Source: Bacillota bacterium (GTDB lineage: Bacteria > Bacillota_A > Clostridia > DSM-8532). From it: a stretch of DNA of 23,714 nt. Position numbers and translations under genes: made by a program. The notes under the pieces were generated by a model. It was given only the letters and a program-made list of their open reading frames with translations. It was not told the origin of the DNA and searched no databases. The DNA is taken from positions 1 to 23,714 of the forward strand of contig JAFADM010000208.1 of NCBI GenBank assembly GCA_023424865.1. The letters run 5' to 3'. This document shows positions 15,545 through 23,628 of this stretch, piece after piece (position 1 is the stretch's first letter; each line of letters opens with the position of its first letter).

Positions 15545-16510
15545 ATGACAACGGCAAAAAGTCTGGTAATTCCTAAAAAACGCAAAAACATATGGCGCAC
15601 GATCTTCTCCCAGCGAGAGTGGATTCTTATGAGCGTGCCTCTTTTACTTTATAAAATATTGTTTTCCTATGTACCGGTTACCGGTTGGACCATGGCTTTT
15701 CAAAATTTTAAGCCCGCTATCCGAAACACCTTCGAGCAGCAATGGGTGGGTTTGGATAATTTTGTAAAGCTGTTTACCGGTATCAATGGCGAACGCTTTA
15801 TAAGAGCCATACGAAATACGATGGCGCAAAGCTTGCTCACTTTATTATTAAGCTTTGTTTGTACTATCCTCCTTGCGCTTCTGTTAAATGAGGTAAAAAA
15901 CATCGGTTTTAAGCGTTTGGTGCAGAATATAACCTATATGCCGCACTTTTTGTCGTGGATTATTGTGGCTGGGCTTGTTTCCACCTCTCTGGCCGTGCCT
16001 TCCAGCGGAGGTATTATCAATCAGGTACTCATGACCCTGGGCCTTATAAAGGAGCCCATTTTGTTTTTATCCAATCCGGATTACTTCTGGGGCGTTGTGG
16101 CGGGTTCTCATTTATGGAAGGAATTAGGTTGGAATACAATTATCTATCTGGCGGCCATTACGGCCATTGATCCAGCTTTGTATGAAGCGGCGGAGATGGA
16201 TGGTGCCAACCGTTACAGGAAGATGTGGAACATTACCTTGCCGGGTATTAAATCCACCATTGTTATTCTGCTCATTATGAGTATTGGCTACATGCTTGAA
16301 GCAGGCTTTGAAATACAGTATTTTCTTGGCAATGGCTTAGTGGTTGAAAAATCGGAGACCATTGATATTTTTGTGCTGAGATACGGCATTCAGATGGGCA
16401 ATTACTCCCTGGCGACCGTAGCGGGCATCTTTAAAACCATCGTGAGTATTCTGCTGATTTCCGGTGCTAATTTTATAGCAGGTCGTCTGGGCGAAGAAAA
16501 GTTGATTTAA
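15545..16510 (+). CDS. Sugar ABC importer permease, LplB-type
   Basis: 321 aa inner-membrane permease with about six helices. An N-terminal cytoplasmic segment (1-27) precedes the first helix (LMSVPLLLYKILFSYV). The coupling EAA loop is at about 214-233 (EAAEMDGANRYRKMWNITLPGI), which contacts the ATPase. TGGAGG lies upstream of the ATG. It follows the binding-protein gene and precedes the second permease, the standard LplA-LplB-YtcP order. It would import oligosaccharides released by the surface xylanase. Confidence 0.94.
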   Translation: MTTAKSLVIPKKRKNIWRTIFSQREWILMSVPLLLYKILFSYVPVTGWTMAFQNFKPAIRNTFEQQWVGLDNFVKLFTGINGERFIRAIRNTMAQSLLTLLLSFVCTILLALLLNEVKNIGFKRLVQNITYMPHFLSWIIVAGLVSTSLAVPSSGGIINQVLMTLGLIKEPILFLSNPDYFWGVVAGSHLWKELGWNTIIYLAAITAIDPALYEAAEMDGANRYRKMWNITLPGIKSTIVILLIMSIGYMLEAGFEIQYFLGNGLVVEKSETIDIFVLRYGIQMGNYSLATVAGIFKTIVSILLISGANFIAGRLGEEKLI

Positions 16511-16525
16511 GGAGGTGAAATTCAG

Positions 16526-17446
16526 GTGAATTCAATTTTACGGAAAAAAAATCTAACAGTGGAAAATGTCCTTTTTACCACTATTAATACCACAGGATTA
16601 ATACTTCTTTCCATTGCAATGCTTTACCCCATATTTAATACGCTGGCGGTGTCCTTCAATGAGGGGATTGATACGGTAAGAGGCGGAATCTATCTGTGGC
16701 CGCGGATTTTTTCATTGCAGAACTACCGTGTGGTTTTCAAAATGGATACCATTTACAGCGCGTTTTTCATAAGTGTTATAAAAACCGTTGTCATTGTCAT
16801 TACAAACCTGTTTTTCACCGCCATGCTGGCTTATACCCTGAGCCGCAAGGAGTATATTTTCAACAAACCCATAACGGTTATTTTTGTTCTTACCATGTAC
16901 TTTAACGCAGGCCTCATACCCAATTACATGCTCATTCGAAATCTTCATATGATCAATACCTTTGCGGTTTACTGGATTCCCAACATCATCAGCGCCTTTA
17001 ATTTCATTGTTATCCGAACGTACATACGAACCATTCCGGAAAGTCTTGTGGAATCGGCAAAAATGGACGGAGCCAGGGAATTTCGTATTTTTATGCAAAT
17101 CATTATGCCCCTTTGTATTCCTACACTGGCCACAATTGCTCTCTTTGTGGCGGTGGGCTCCTGGAACTCCTGGTTTGATACCTTCCTTTATAATTCAGGA
17201 AAGCAGGAGCTGTCTACCCTGCAATATGAGCTTCAGAAGCTTCTGGCAAGCTCCATGAACGTGGGCAGCTCAACCCAGGGCGGAGGCGCCAACGCCGCGG
17301 CCCAGGCAGGTGCGAGCAACGTAACCACACCTCAGTCCATTCGTGCGGCCATCACCATTGTTACGGCTGTACCCATCCTTGTTGTCTATCCTTTTCTGCA
17401 GCGCTTTTTTGTAAGCGGGCTGACTATTGGAGGCGTAAAAGAATGA
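16526..17446 (+). CDS. Sugar ABC importer permease, YtcP-type
   Basis: 306 aa, GTG start at 16526 eight bases after GGAGGTG, 15 bp after the first permease. About six membrane helices; the EAA loop is at about 176-195 (ESAKMDGAREFRIFMQIIMPLC). Before the last helix there is a Gly/Ala/Ser/Gln-rich insert (SSTQGGGANAAAQAGAS, about 250-266), unusual for the otherwise compact loop and probably a flexible external loop. It pairs with the LplB-type permease. No ATPase gene occurs in the island, so a shared host MsmX-type ATPase is presumably used. Confidence 0.94.
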   Translation: MNSILRKKNLTVENVLFTTINTTGLILLSIAMLYPIFNTLAVSFNEGIDTVRGGIYLWPRIFSLQNYRVVFKMDTIYSAFFISVIKTVVIVITNLFFTAMLAYTLSRKEYIFNKPITVIFVLTMYFNAGLIPNYMLIRNLHMINTFAVYWIPNIISAFNFIVIRTYIRTIPESLVESAKMDGAREFRIFMQIIMPLCIPTLATIALFVAVGSWNSWFDTFLYNSGKQELSTLQYELQKLLASSMNVGSSTQGGGANAAAQAGASNVTTPQSIRAAITIVTAVPILVVYPFLQRFFVSGLTIGGVKE

Positions 17447-17449
17447 AGT

Positions 17450-17492
17450 CCCCCTTACCCGGACTTTTGGTTTTCGGCGCGGGTTAAAGGGG
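17450..17492 (+). other. Imperfect hairpin between the transporter and xylanase genes
   Basis: CCCCCTTACCCG (17450-17461) can pair with CGGGTTAAAGGGG (17480-17492), with one or two bulges and an 18-nt loop. No T-run follows. It may modulate expression of the xylanase relative to the permeases; the GAGGAGGTG ribosome binding site follows at about 17511-17519. Confidence 0.4.
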
Positions 17493-17525
17493 AACAGGTT
17501 AGTGAACTTGAGGAGGTGAATTCAT

Positions 17526-20500
17526 ATGATAAATCGAATAGGGACCAGAAAGAGAAGAATAACAGGCGTATTTTTGATTTTGACGATGCTGATTTCCATG
17601 ATTCCCATCAACGGAGCTGCGGACACAGAGACTACTGTGATTTATCATGAAACCTTTGCAGAGGGCATGGGAGCTGCCCGCCAATCCGGCGGCGCCAGTT
17701 TAACACCGGTCAGCGGCAAGGTTTTTGAAGGCAATGACGACGGCTATGCCTTATATGTCGGTAATCGGAGCAATAATTGGGATGCTGCGGATTTCCTGTT
17801 TGGTGACACAAATATGGAAAACGGTAAAACCTATTCTATTACGGTTAAAGGCTATGTGGACGAGGATGCCCAGGTGCCGGAGGGCTCTCAGGCCTTTTTG
17901 CAGACCATCGGAAGCTATGGCTGGCTGAGCGGCGCCAATTTAACCACAGGCGAAGCCTTTACCTTAACCGGCACGTATACGGTGGATACCTCGAAGGATG
18001 AGAAGTTCCGTATACAAAGCAATGATACAGGGAAAACAGTACCCTTTTATATCGGTGATGTACTTGTTACCGGTGAAGCCGGGGAGCCTGAGGAGCCGGG
18101 AGAGGAACCGGAGAGACCACCGGCAGAGCCTTTTACGGACATTACCTTTGAGGACGGTCAGGCAGGAGGCTTTACTGGCCGGGCCGGTACTGAAGCCCTG
18201 ACGGTTACCGATGAGGCCAATCATACGGCAGGGGGTACCTATGCCTTAAAAGTGGAAGGCCGCACCAGCACCTGGCACGGACCTTCACTGAGGATTGAAA
18301 GGTATATCGACAAAGGAGCCGAATATACGGTATCGGCCTGGGTGAAGCTCATTGATCCCGAGTCATCCCAAATTCAGCTATCCACTCAGGTTGGAAACGG
18401 CAGCAGCGCATCGTATAATAACCTTTCCGCAAAAACCATTTCAACCCAGGACGGATGGGTAAACTATACGGGAACTTACCGGTACAATAATGTGAGCAGC
18501 GAATACATCACGCTGTACGTGGAAAGCTCCAACAATGCCACCGCATCATTCTATATTGACGATATTACCTTCCAAAAAACAGGTTCCGAGAAGATTGAAA
18601 TCCAAAAGGATTTAATACCTCTTAAGGATGCCTATGCGGATTATTTCCTTATAGGCAACGCCATTTCTGCCGAGGATATGGACGGGGTCAGGCTGGAGCT
18701 TCTGAAAATGCATTACAACTCAGCCACCGCCGGAAATGCCATGAAGCCCGATGCCCTTCAGCCTTCTAAAGGAAACTTTGCCTTTACGGCTGCCGATGCG
18801 CTTATAGATAAGGCTTTGGCCGAAGGTCTCCAGATGCATGGACATACCCTGGTATGGCATCAGCAGTCGCCGGCGTGGATGAACACCTCGACGGACGAAG
18901 TCGGCAATACGGTTTCCCTTGGCCGAGAGGAAGCTTTGGAAAATTTAAGGACCCATATCCGAACTGTGATGGAGCATTTTGGCGATAAGGTTATCTCCTG
19001 GGATGTGGTGAACGAAGCCATGAGCGATAATCCTCCCCAGCCTGCAAACTGGCAGGGCTCCCTTCGTCAAGCACCATGGTATAACGCCATTGGCGACGAT
19101 TATGTGGAGCAGGCCTTCCTGGCTGCCCGTGAGGTTTTGGACGATCATCCCGACTGGGATATCAAGCTCTATTACAATGATTACAACCTTGATAACCAGA
19201 ACAAAAGTCTGGCCGTGTACAACATGGTTAACGAAATTAACACCAGATATCAGGAAGAACATCCCGGCAAGCTCCTTATAGACGGAGTGGGCATGCAGGG
19301 CCACTACCGCGTCAACACCAATCCCACCAACGTAAGGCTGTCATTGGAAAGGTTTATTTCCCTTGGTGTGGAAGTGAGCTTTACCGAGCTTGACATTCAA
19401 ACCGGAGACAATTACCAACTGCCGGAAGAGCTGGCTGTAGCACAGGGGTATTTATACGCCCAGCTGTTTAACCTTTTTAAGGAGTATAAGGAGCATATTG
19501 CCAGAGTTACAATATGGGGCCTGGACGACGGCACAAGCTGGCGCTCCAGCACCAATCCAACGCTTTTTGACAAGAATCTTCAGGCTAAGCCCGCTTATTA
19601 CGGCGCGGTTGATCCGGATAAGTTTATTGCTGAGAATACGCCCACCACGCCGGAGGGTGCCAAAAGATCCACGGCAGCATACGGAACCCCTGAAATTGAC
19701 GGTGAGACGGACTCGGTATGGAATTCAACCCCGTCCATGGCGCTCAGCCAGTACCAGATGGCCTGGCAGGGAGCTACCGGAACCGCCAAGGCTCTGTGGG
19801 ACGATGAAAACCTTTATATTCTGATTTCTGTGGAAGACACTGAGCTGGACAAAACCAGCCCCAATACCTATGAACAGGATTCTGTGGAGGTTTTTGTTGA
19901 TGAGAACAACGGTAAAACCCATTTCTACCAGGAGGATGACGGTCAATACCGGATTAATTATGATAACGAAACCTCATTTAGTCCTCCGAGCGTGGAAGAG
20001 GGCTTTGAATCCGCGGTAAAAGTAACAGGAACCAACTACACCGTGGAAATTAAAATTCCCTTTAAGTTCGTAAGGCCCGCAAATGATGCAAAGCTGGGCT
20101 TCGACGCACAGGTTAATGACGCCAAAAACGGCTCCAGGCAAAGCGTTGCCGCCTGGAATGACACCACAGGCAATGCCTATCAGGATACCTCCGTATTTGG
20201 TGAGCTTACCCTTACCGGAAAGCCGGGTGACGATAATGGCCAACCAGGGGAAGGAAGCACTCCCGGTACATCAAGCGGACAGAGCGGGGCTAATCCGGCT
20301 GCCAACATCAATGAAGACGGTACCAAGGTTACCGTGACGCTGCCTCTTGCCCTCAATAAGGATGGAAGCGGTGTTATTGACCTGCCGACAGGGTTTATAG
20401 ACGGCATTTTAAGTGCAATCCGTTCTTCGGATGAAGGGAAAGCACCGCCGGTCGTTACTCTTGAGCTTACGGCAGGGTCCGAGCTTAAAGGGGTGACGTT

Positions 20501-21455
20501 ACGGCTTTCAGAGGATGCCACAGCCAGGCTTTTAGCTGTAAATACCGAAATGTCCCTAAGGATTTCATCGGATTTGGGGGAGGTAACCTTTGACAGTAAA
20601 GCCTTGTCAGTCCTTTCAAAGGTTGAGGGAAGCACTGAGATTTCCTTTACTAAGGTCTTGGCTGAAGACGCAGCTGACAGGCCGTCCTATACCCTAACGG
20701 TAACAAGAGGAGGTAAAGCGGTAACCGACTTTTCGGGTGGCAGAATAACAGTGGGTTTGCCGTATACGGCTTCTGAAGATGAGAACCCCGATGCACTGGT
20801 GGTTTATCGTCTGGAGAGTTCCGGAGGCCGAATTCCTGTGAGAAGCACCTATAAGGAAGGTACAATAACCTTTATAACCGATCATTTTTCTAAATTTGAA
20901 ATTGGCTACTCTGCCCAGGAATTTGACGATGTCCAACCTGGAGATACTGCTTATGGGGCCTTTACTTATCTTGCCGCCCGGCAAGTGGTTGTTGGAAGTG
21001 TTATAGAGCCCCACAGAGCCGTTACCCGTGGCGAGGCTGTGGTTATGCTCATGAAGGCTTACGGCATAAGCCCGTCCTTGAATCTCCAGGATAATTTCAT
21101 CGATGGTTCAGGAGAAAACGCAGGCTATTATGCAAAGGCCAAGTCCATAGGCATAACCCATGGCGTGGGCAGCAACCGTATTGGCGCGGATCTTCCCCTT
21201 ACAAGGGAGATGCTCTTTACCCTAACTTATAATTTGCTTGTTGAGCTGGATGAACTGCCTCAAGCAGAAAGCGGTTCTAAAGCACTTGTAAGCTTCAGCG
21301 ATTATGATAAGGTTTCCTCCTGGGCGGTAAAAGCTCTGGAAACCCTTTCGGAAGCCGGTTTGCTGGCCGGCACCGGAAACAACCTGCTTTCCCCCGGGGA
21401 GCTGTGTACAAAAGAAGATTTTGCACAGGTTCTCTACCGGTTATTAAACAGATAA
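17526..21455 (+). CDS. Secreted multi-domain xylanase, CBM22-CBM22-GH10-CBM9-X-SLH
   Basis: 1309 aa endo-beta-1,4-xylanase. Signal peptide at about 1-32 (RKRR, hydrophobic core, NGAA). CBM22-like modules at about 38-186 and 203-352, joined by a Glu/Pro linker. GH10 barrel at about 357-702: WHQQSPAWM, the acid/base Glu497 in WDVVNEAM, and the nucleophile Glu621 in SFTELDIQ. CBM9 at about 706-897 (EIDGETDSVWN, DSVEVFVDENNG, FDAQVNDA). A Gly/Ser/Pro linker leads to an unassigned beta-rich domain (about 929-1130), then three SLH repeats (about 1135-1309) that tether the enzyme to the cell wall. The first and third SLH repeats have weakened motifs (VTRGE, CTKED). The plan matches surface xylanases such as XynA1 of Paenibacillus JDR-2. 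ATG has GGAGGTG upstream. A terminator follows. Confidence 0.97.
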   Translation: MINRIGTRKRRITGVFLILTMLISMIPINGAADTETTVIYHETFAEGMGAARQSGGASLTPVSGKVFEGNDDGYALYVGNRSNNWDAADFLFGDTNMENGKTYSITVKGYVDEDAQVPEGSQAFLQTIGSYGWLSGANLTTGEAFTLTGTYTVDTSKDEKFRIQSNDTGKTVPFYIGDVLVTGEAGEPEEPGEEPERPPAEPFTDITFEDGQAGGFTGRAGTEALTVTDEANHTAGGTYALKVEGRTSTWHGPSLRIERYIDKGAEYTVSAWVKLIDPESSQIQLSTQVGNGSSASYNNLSAKTISTQDGWVNYTGTYRYNNVSSEYITLYVESSNNATASFYIDDITFQKTGSEKIEIQKDLIPLKDAYADYFLIGNAISAEDMDGVRLELLKMHYNSATAGNAMKPDALQPSKGNFAFTAADALIDKALAEGLQMHGHTLVWHQQSPAWMNTSTDEVGNTVSLGREEALENLRTHIRTVMEHFGDKVISWDVVNEAMSDNPPQPANWQGSLRQAPWYNAIGDDYVEQAFLAAREVLDDHPDWDIKLYYNDYNLDNQNKSLAVYNMVNEINTRYQEEHPGKLLIDGVGMQGHYRVNTNPTNVRLSLERFISLGVEVSFTELDIQTGDNYQLPEELAVAQGYLYAQLFNLFKEYKEHIARVTIWGLDDGTSWRSSTNPTLFDKNLQAKPAYYGAVDPDKFIAENTPTTPEGAKRSTAAYGTPEIDGETDSVWNSTPSMALSQYQMAWQGATGTAKALWDDENLYILISVEDTELDKTSPNTYEQDSVEVFVDENNGKTHFYQEDDGQYRINYDNETSFSPPSVEEGFESAVKVTGTNYTVEIKIPFKFVRPANDAKLGFDAQVNDAKNGSRQSVAAWNDTTGNAYQDTSVFGELTLTGKPGDDNGQPGEGSTPGTSSGQSGANPAANINEDGTKVTVTLPLALNKDGSGVIDLPTGFIDGILSAIRSSDEGKAPPVVTLELTAGSELKGVTLRLSEDATARLLAVNTEMSLRISSDLGEVTFDSKALSVLSKVEGSTEISFTKVLAEDAADRPSYTLTVTRGGKAVTDFSGGRITVGLPYTASEDENPDALVVYRLESSGGRIPVRSTYKEGTITFITDHFSKFEIGYSAQEFDDVQPGDTAYGAFTYLAARQVVVGSVIEPHRAVTRGEAVVMLMKAYGISPSLNLQDNFIDGSGENAGYYAKAKSIGITHGVGSNRIGADLPLTREMLFTLTYNLLVELDELPQAESGSKALVSFSDYDKVSSWAVKALETLSEAGLLAGTGNNLLSPGELCTKEDFAQVLYRLLNR

Positions 21456-21490
21456 GCGCTTTTTAAGTCCTTCGATCCTTTGATATTTAT

Positions 21491-21524
21491 GGGGCTGTCG
21501 TGTTTTGCGGCAGCTCTTTTTTTT
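21491..21524 (+). terminator. Rho-independent terminator after the xylanase
   Basis: GGGCTGTCG (21492-21500), a 7-nt loop and CGGCAGCTC (21508-21516) form a 9-bp stem with two G-T pairs, followed by eight T residues. It ends the transport-xylanase operon and separates it from the recombinase genes. Confidence 0.85.
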
Positions 21525-21637
21525 GCAGCCATTTGTATAAGCAATCTGGCTAAAAGGGAGGGGCGTGCCTCCAAACTGTCAATCACGGTGAATAGGACAT
21601 CCCGGCATCCTCATAAGAATGAACCGGAGGTGGCTTT

Positions 21638-21790
21638 ATGAAATCACAGAAGGGGAAAAGGAAGACGAAGGCCTGTGAAAACACATCGCCAAGATCCATT
21701 TACACGGTTAATACAGAAACCCTTAATTCCAAAACCTATAAACAGTTGGTTAAAGAATACCTGATGGAAAGCATGAAGCGGGATACTTAA
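21638..21790 (+). CDS. 50-aa basic protein before the recombinase
   Basis: ATG 21638 preceded by CCGGAGG. The product starts with a very basic stretch (MKSQKGKRKTKACENTS) and continues IYTVNTETLNSKTYKQLVKEYLMESMKRDT. It is encoded 84 bp upstream of the recombinase start on the same strand, so both are probably co-transcribed. No known domain is recognised. Size, charge and position make it a candidate accessory or directionality factor for element 2; this is inference. Confidence 0.65.
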   Translation: MKSQKGKRKTKACENTSPRSIYTVNTETLNSKTYKQLVKEYLMESMKRDT

Positions 21791-21874
21791 TGAATAAAAG
21801 CTTAAGAGTGGCTGGTTAGAATATGTCATTCAAAGCAGCAGGACGACAGCTTTCGTTTATTGGAGGTGGAGCCG

Positions 21875-23560
21875 TTGGAACAGGAAGGGCCGGAGGGGAA
21901 AAGAGACATTTACCGTAAAACTGAACTGCCCCTGAACGATGAAAGGACGTTATACCATGGGGCGCTTTACATGAGGCTTTCAAAGGATGATGCGGGCACT
22001 CTGGAAAGCGCAAGCATCATAAGTCAACGGAAAATGCTTTATGCCTATGCTAAGGAGAACCGATTTCAGGTATATGATGAATATGTGGATGACGGCTATT
22101 CGGGAACCAGCTTTGACAGGCCGGAATTCAGGCGTCTCATTAAGGATATTGAGGCTCAAAGGGTAAATCTTGTAATAACCAAGGATCTTTCCCGTTTAGG
22201 CAGGGATTACATTGCTACCGGGCAATACACCGAAATTTACTTTCCCTCCAAAAAGGTTCGCTATATTGCCATTAACGACGGTTATGATTCAAAAAATCAA
22301 ATCAATGACATTGTGCCTTTTAAAAACGTAATCAATGAAATGTACGCCCGGGATACATCAAAGAAAATCCGTACGGCATTTATCACCCGCATGAAGGACG
22401 GCAGCTATATAGGTAATTTTGCACCCTACGGTTACTGCAAGGACCCGGAAGACCGTCACCATCTTGTGGTGGATGAAACGGCGGGAGCCATTGTCAAAAG
22501 CATCTTTGAATTGGCCGACAGGGGTATGCCCCCATCGTCGATCGCACGGCAGCTAAACCAATGGGGTTACCCTTCGCCTGCCGTTTATCGGTGTTCCCAA
22601 TACCCTCATTTGAATCCGGAGCACTATACAAGGAGAGGAGAATGGACACCCGGAACCATTGGCAGAATCTGCGGAAACAAGGTTTATCTTGGACATATGG
22701 CTCAGGGGAAATCCACAAAGGTTTCCTTTAAAAGCCGGATGACTTTGAAAAAGCCCCGGGAGGACTGGGTGGTGGTAGAAAACACCCATGCACCCTTAAT
22801 TGAGGAAGAGCTGTTCAGGCGGGTTCAAAAGCGCAGGGAAGCAAGAACCCGGGCAGGTTCAAAGGGCTTCTGCAATCTGTTTTCAGGTATTGCCAAATGT
22901 GCTGAATGCGGAAAAAACATGTCGTCTGTCGGCAATCGCAAAATGGGATCTCCGGCAGATCTGGCCTGCGGCAGCTACAAGCTTTACGGAAAAAACGCCT
23001 GTACCAATCATTTTATTGAGTATAATACGCTGTACCGGCTGGTGCTGACTGAGCTTAGGACCCAGGCGCATCTTGAAGCTGAAGACATCCGGGAGCTAAT
23101 AAAGGATTGGTCAAGAGATAGAAAGGCAGGGGAGGCCTCACCGGATCATGGAAAGGAAAAAAAGCTTGCAGAAAAACGTCTCAGAGAGCTGGATCACCTT
23201 ATAGAAAAGCTGTATGACGATCATTCCCGAGGACTTTTAGATGCCTCGCGGCTTGAAAAGCTGCTTTCAACCTATGAAAAGGAGTATGCCCAAATCCAAG
23301 ACAAGCTGAAGGTCGCGGAAGCAGGAGCCAGGGAAACAAAACCCTCTGTAAAGGACCTGGAGGAAGTGTATTTAAAAAGGATAAAGGACCTGGCCCACAT
23401 TAAGGAGCTCACGCCGGACCTGCTGTTTCGTCTGGTTGACAGAATTGAAATAGGTCAGGGGTATTATGAAAAAACCTCTGAGGGAGAGGTGAAGCATCAA
23501 AGCATCCGAATTATTTACCGTTTTTCTGCCACTTCTTCTACCACCCGCCATTTTTTTTGA
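21875..23560 (+). CDS. Large serine recombinase of element 2 (TnpX-like)
   Basis: 561 aa from TTG 21875, chosen because GGAGGTGG (21862-21869) lies five bases upstream; a more upstream TTG at 21860 overlaps that site. Catalytic domain: [10 protein letters not shown] with nucleophile Ser36, [15 protein letters not shown] (71-85), [10 protein letters not shown] with Arg107 and Arg110, then [15 protein letters not shown]. The recombinase domain follows, with a zinc ribbon (KCAECG…LACGSY…NACTNH, about 345-385) and a helical coiled-coil region at about 425-480. It resembles the TnpX/TndX group of clostridial transposon recombinases. The stop is about 30 bp from the right crossover. It should catalyse integration and excision of element 2 at feoB. 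Confidence 0.96.
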   Translation: MEQEGPEGKRDIYRKTELPLNDERTLYHGALYMRLSKDDAGTLESASIISQRKMLYAYAKENRFQVYDEYVDDGYSGTSFDRPEFRRLIKDIEAQRVNLVITKDLSRLGRDYIATGQYTEIYFPSKKVRYIAINDGYDSKNQINDIVPFKNVINEMYARDTSKKIRTAFITRMKDGSYIGNFAPYGYCKDPEDRHHLVVDETAGAIVKSIFELADRGMPPSSIARQLNQWGYPSPAVYRCSQYPHLNPEHYTRRGEWTPGTIGRICGNKVYLGHMAQGKSTKVSFKSRMTLKKPREDWVVVENTHAPLIEEELFRRVQKRREARTRAGSKGFCNLFSGIAKCAECGKNMSSVGNRKMGSPADLACGSYKLYGKNACTNHFIEYNTLYRLVLTELRTQAHLEAEDIRELIKDWSRDRKAGEASPDHGKEKKLAEKRLRELDHLIEKLYDDHSRGLLDASRLEKLLSTYEKEYAQIQDKLKVAEAGARETKPSVKDLEEVYLKRIKDLAHIKELTPDLLFRLVDRIEIGQGYYEKTSEGEVKHQSIRIIYRFSATSSTTRHFF

Positions 23561-23567
23561 CTCGACG

Positions 23568-23591
23568 GCATTCCATTTGTGCCTATGCACA
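23568..23591 (-). repeat. Right attachment arm of element 2
   Basis: On the minus strand TGCAT (23589-23585), 11 bp, then GAATGC (23573-23568), mirroring the left arm exactly in spacing. Core CA is at 23590-23591. Joined ends would read ATGCA-CA-TGCAT at the centre of the circular attP. Confidence 0.65.
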
Positions 23592-23628
23592 TGGTAAGCG
23601 CTTGTTTGCCATGTGCACAGGCTTTTTT
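23581..23628 (+). terminator. Composite terminator formed at the element 2/feoB junction
   Basis: GCCTATGCACATGG (23581-23594) pairs with CCATGTGCACAGGC (23609-23622) with one mismatch; the loop is 14 nt and six T residues follow. It lies directly after the recombinase gene. The outer part of the left arm is element DNA; the right arm, loop and T-run are feoB coding sequence, so the insertion builds or lengthens the stem. Confidence 0.7.

Larger units (their letters stand above)
8724..23591. mobile_element. Integrative element 2, xylan-utilisation island in feoB
   Basis: A 14866-bp segment interrupts feoB between the codons for ...ALTMC and MGFGC. The flanks share CC(C/T)AT(A/G)CACATG (8716-8727 and 23582-23593, 10 of 12 identical), and precise removal restores ACC ATG TGT ATG GGA in frame. 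A large serine recombinase gene ends about 30 bp from the right boundary. Cargo: two AraC-type response regulators, a sensor kinase, a binding lipoprotein, two permeases, a surface xylanase and a 50-aa protein. No conjugation or phage genes are seen, so mobility probably depends on the recombinase plus outside transfer functions. Confidence 0.87.
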
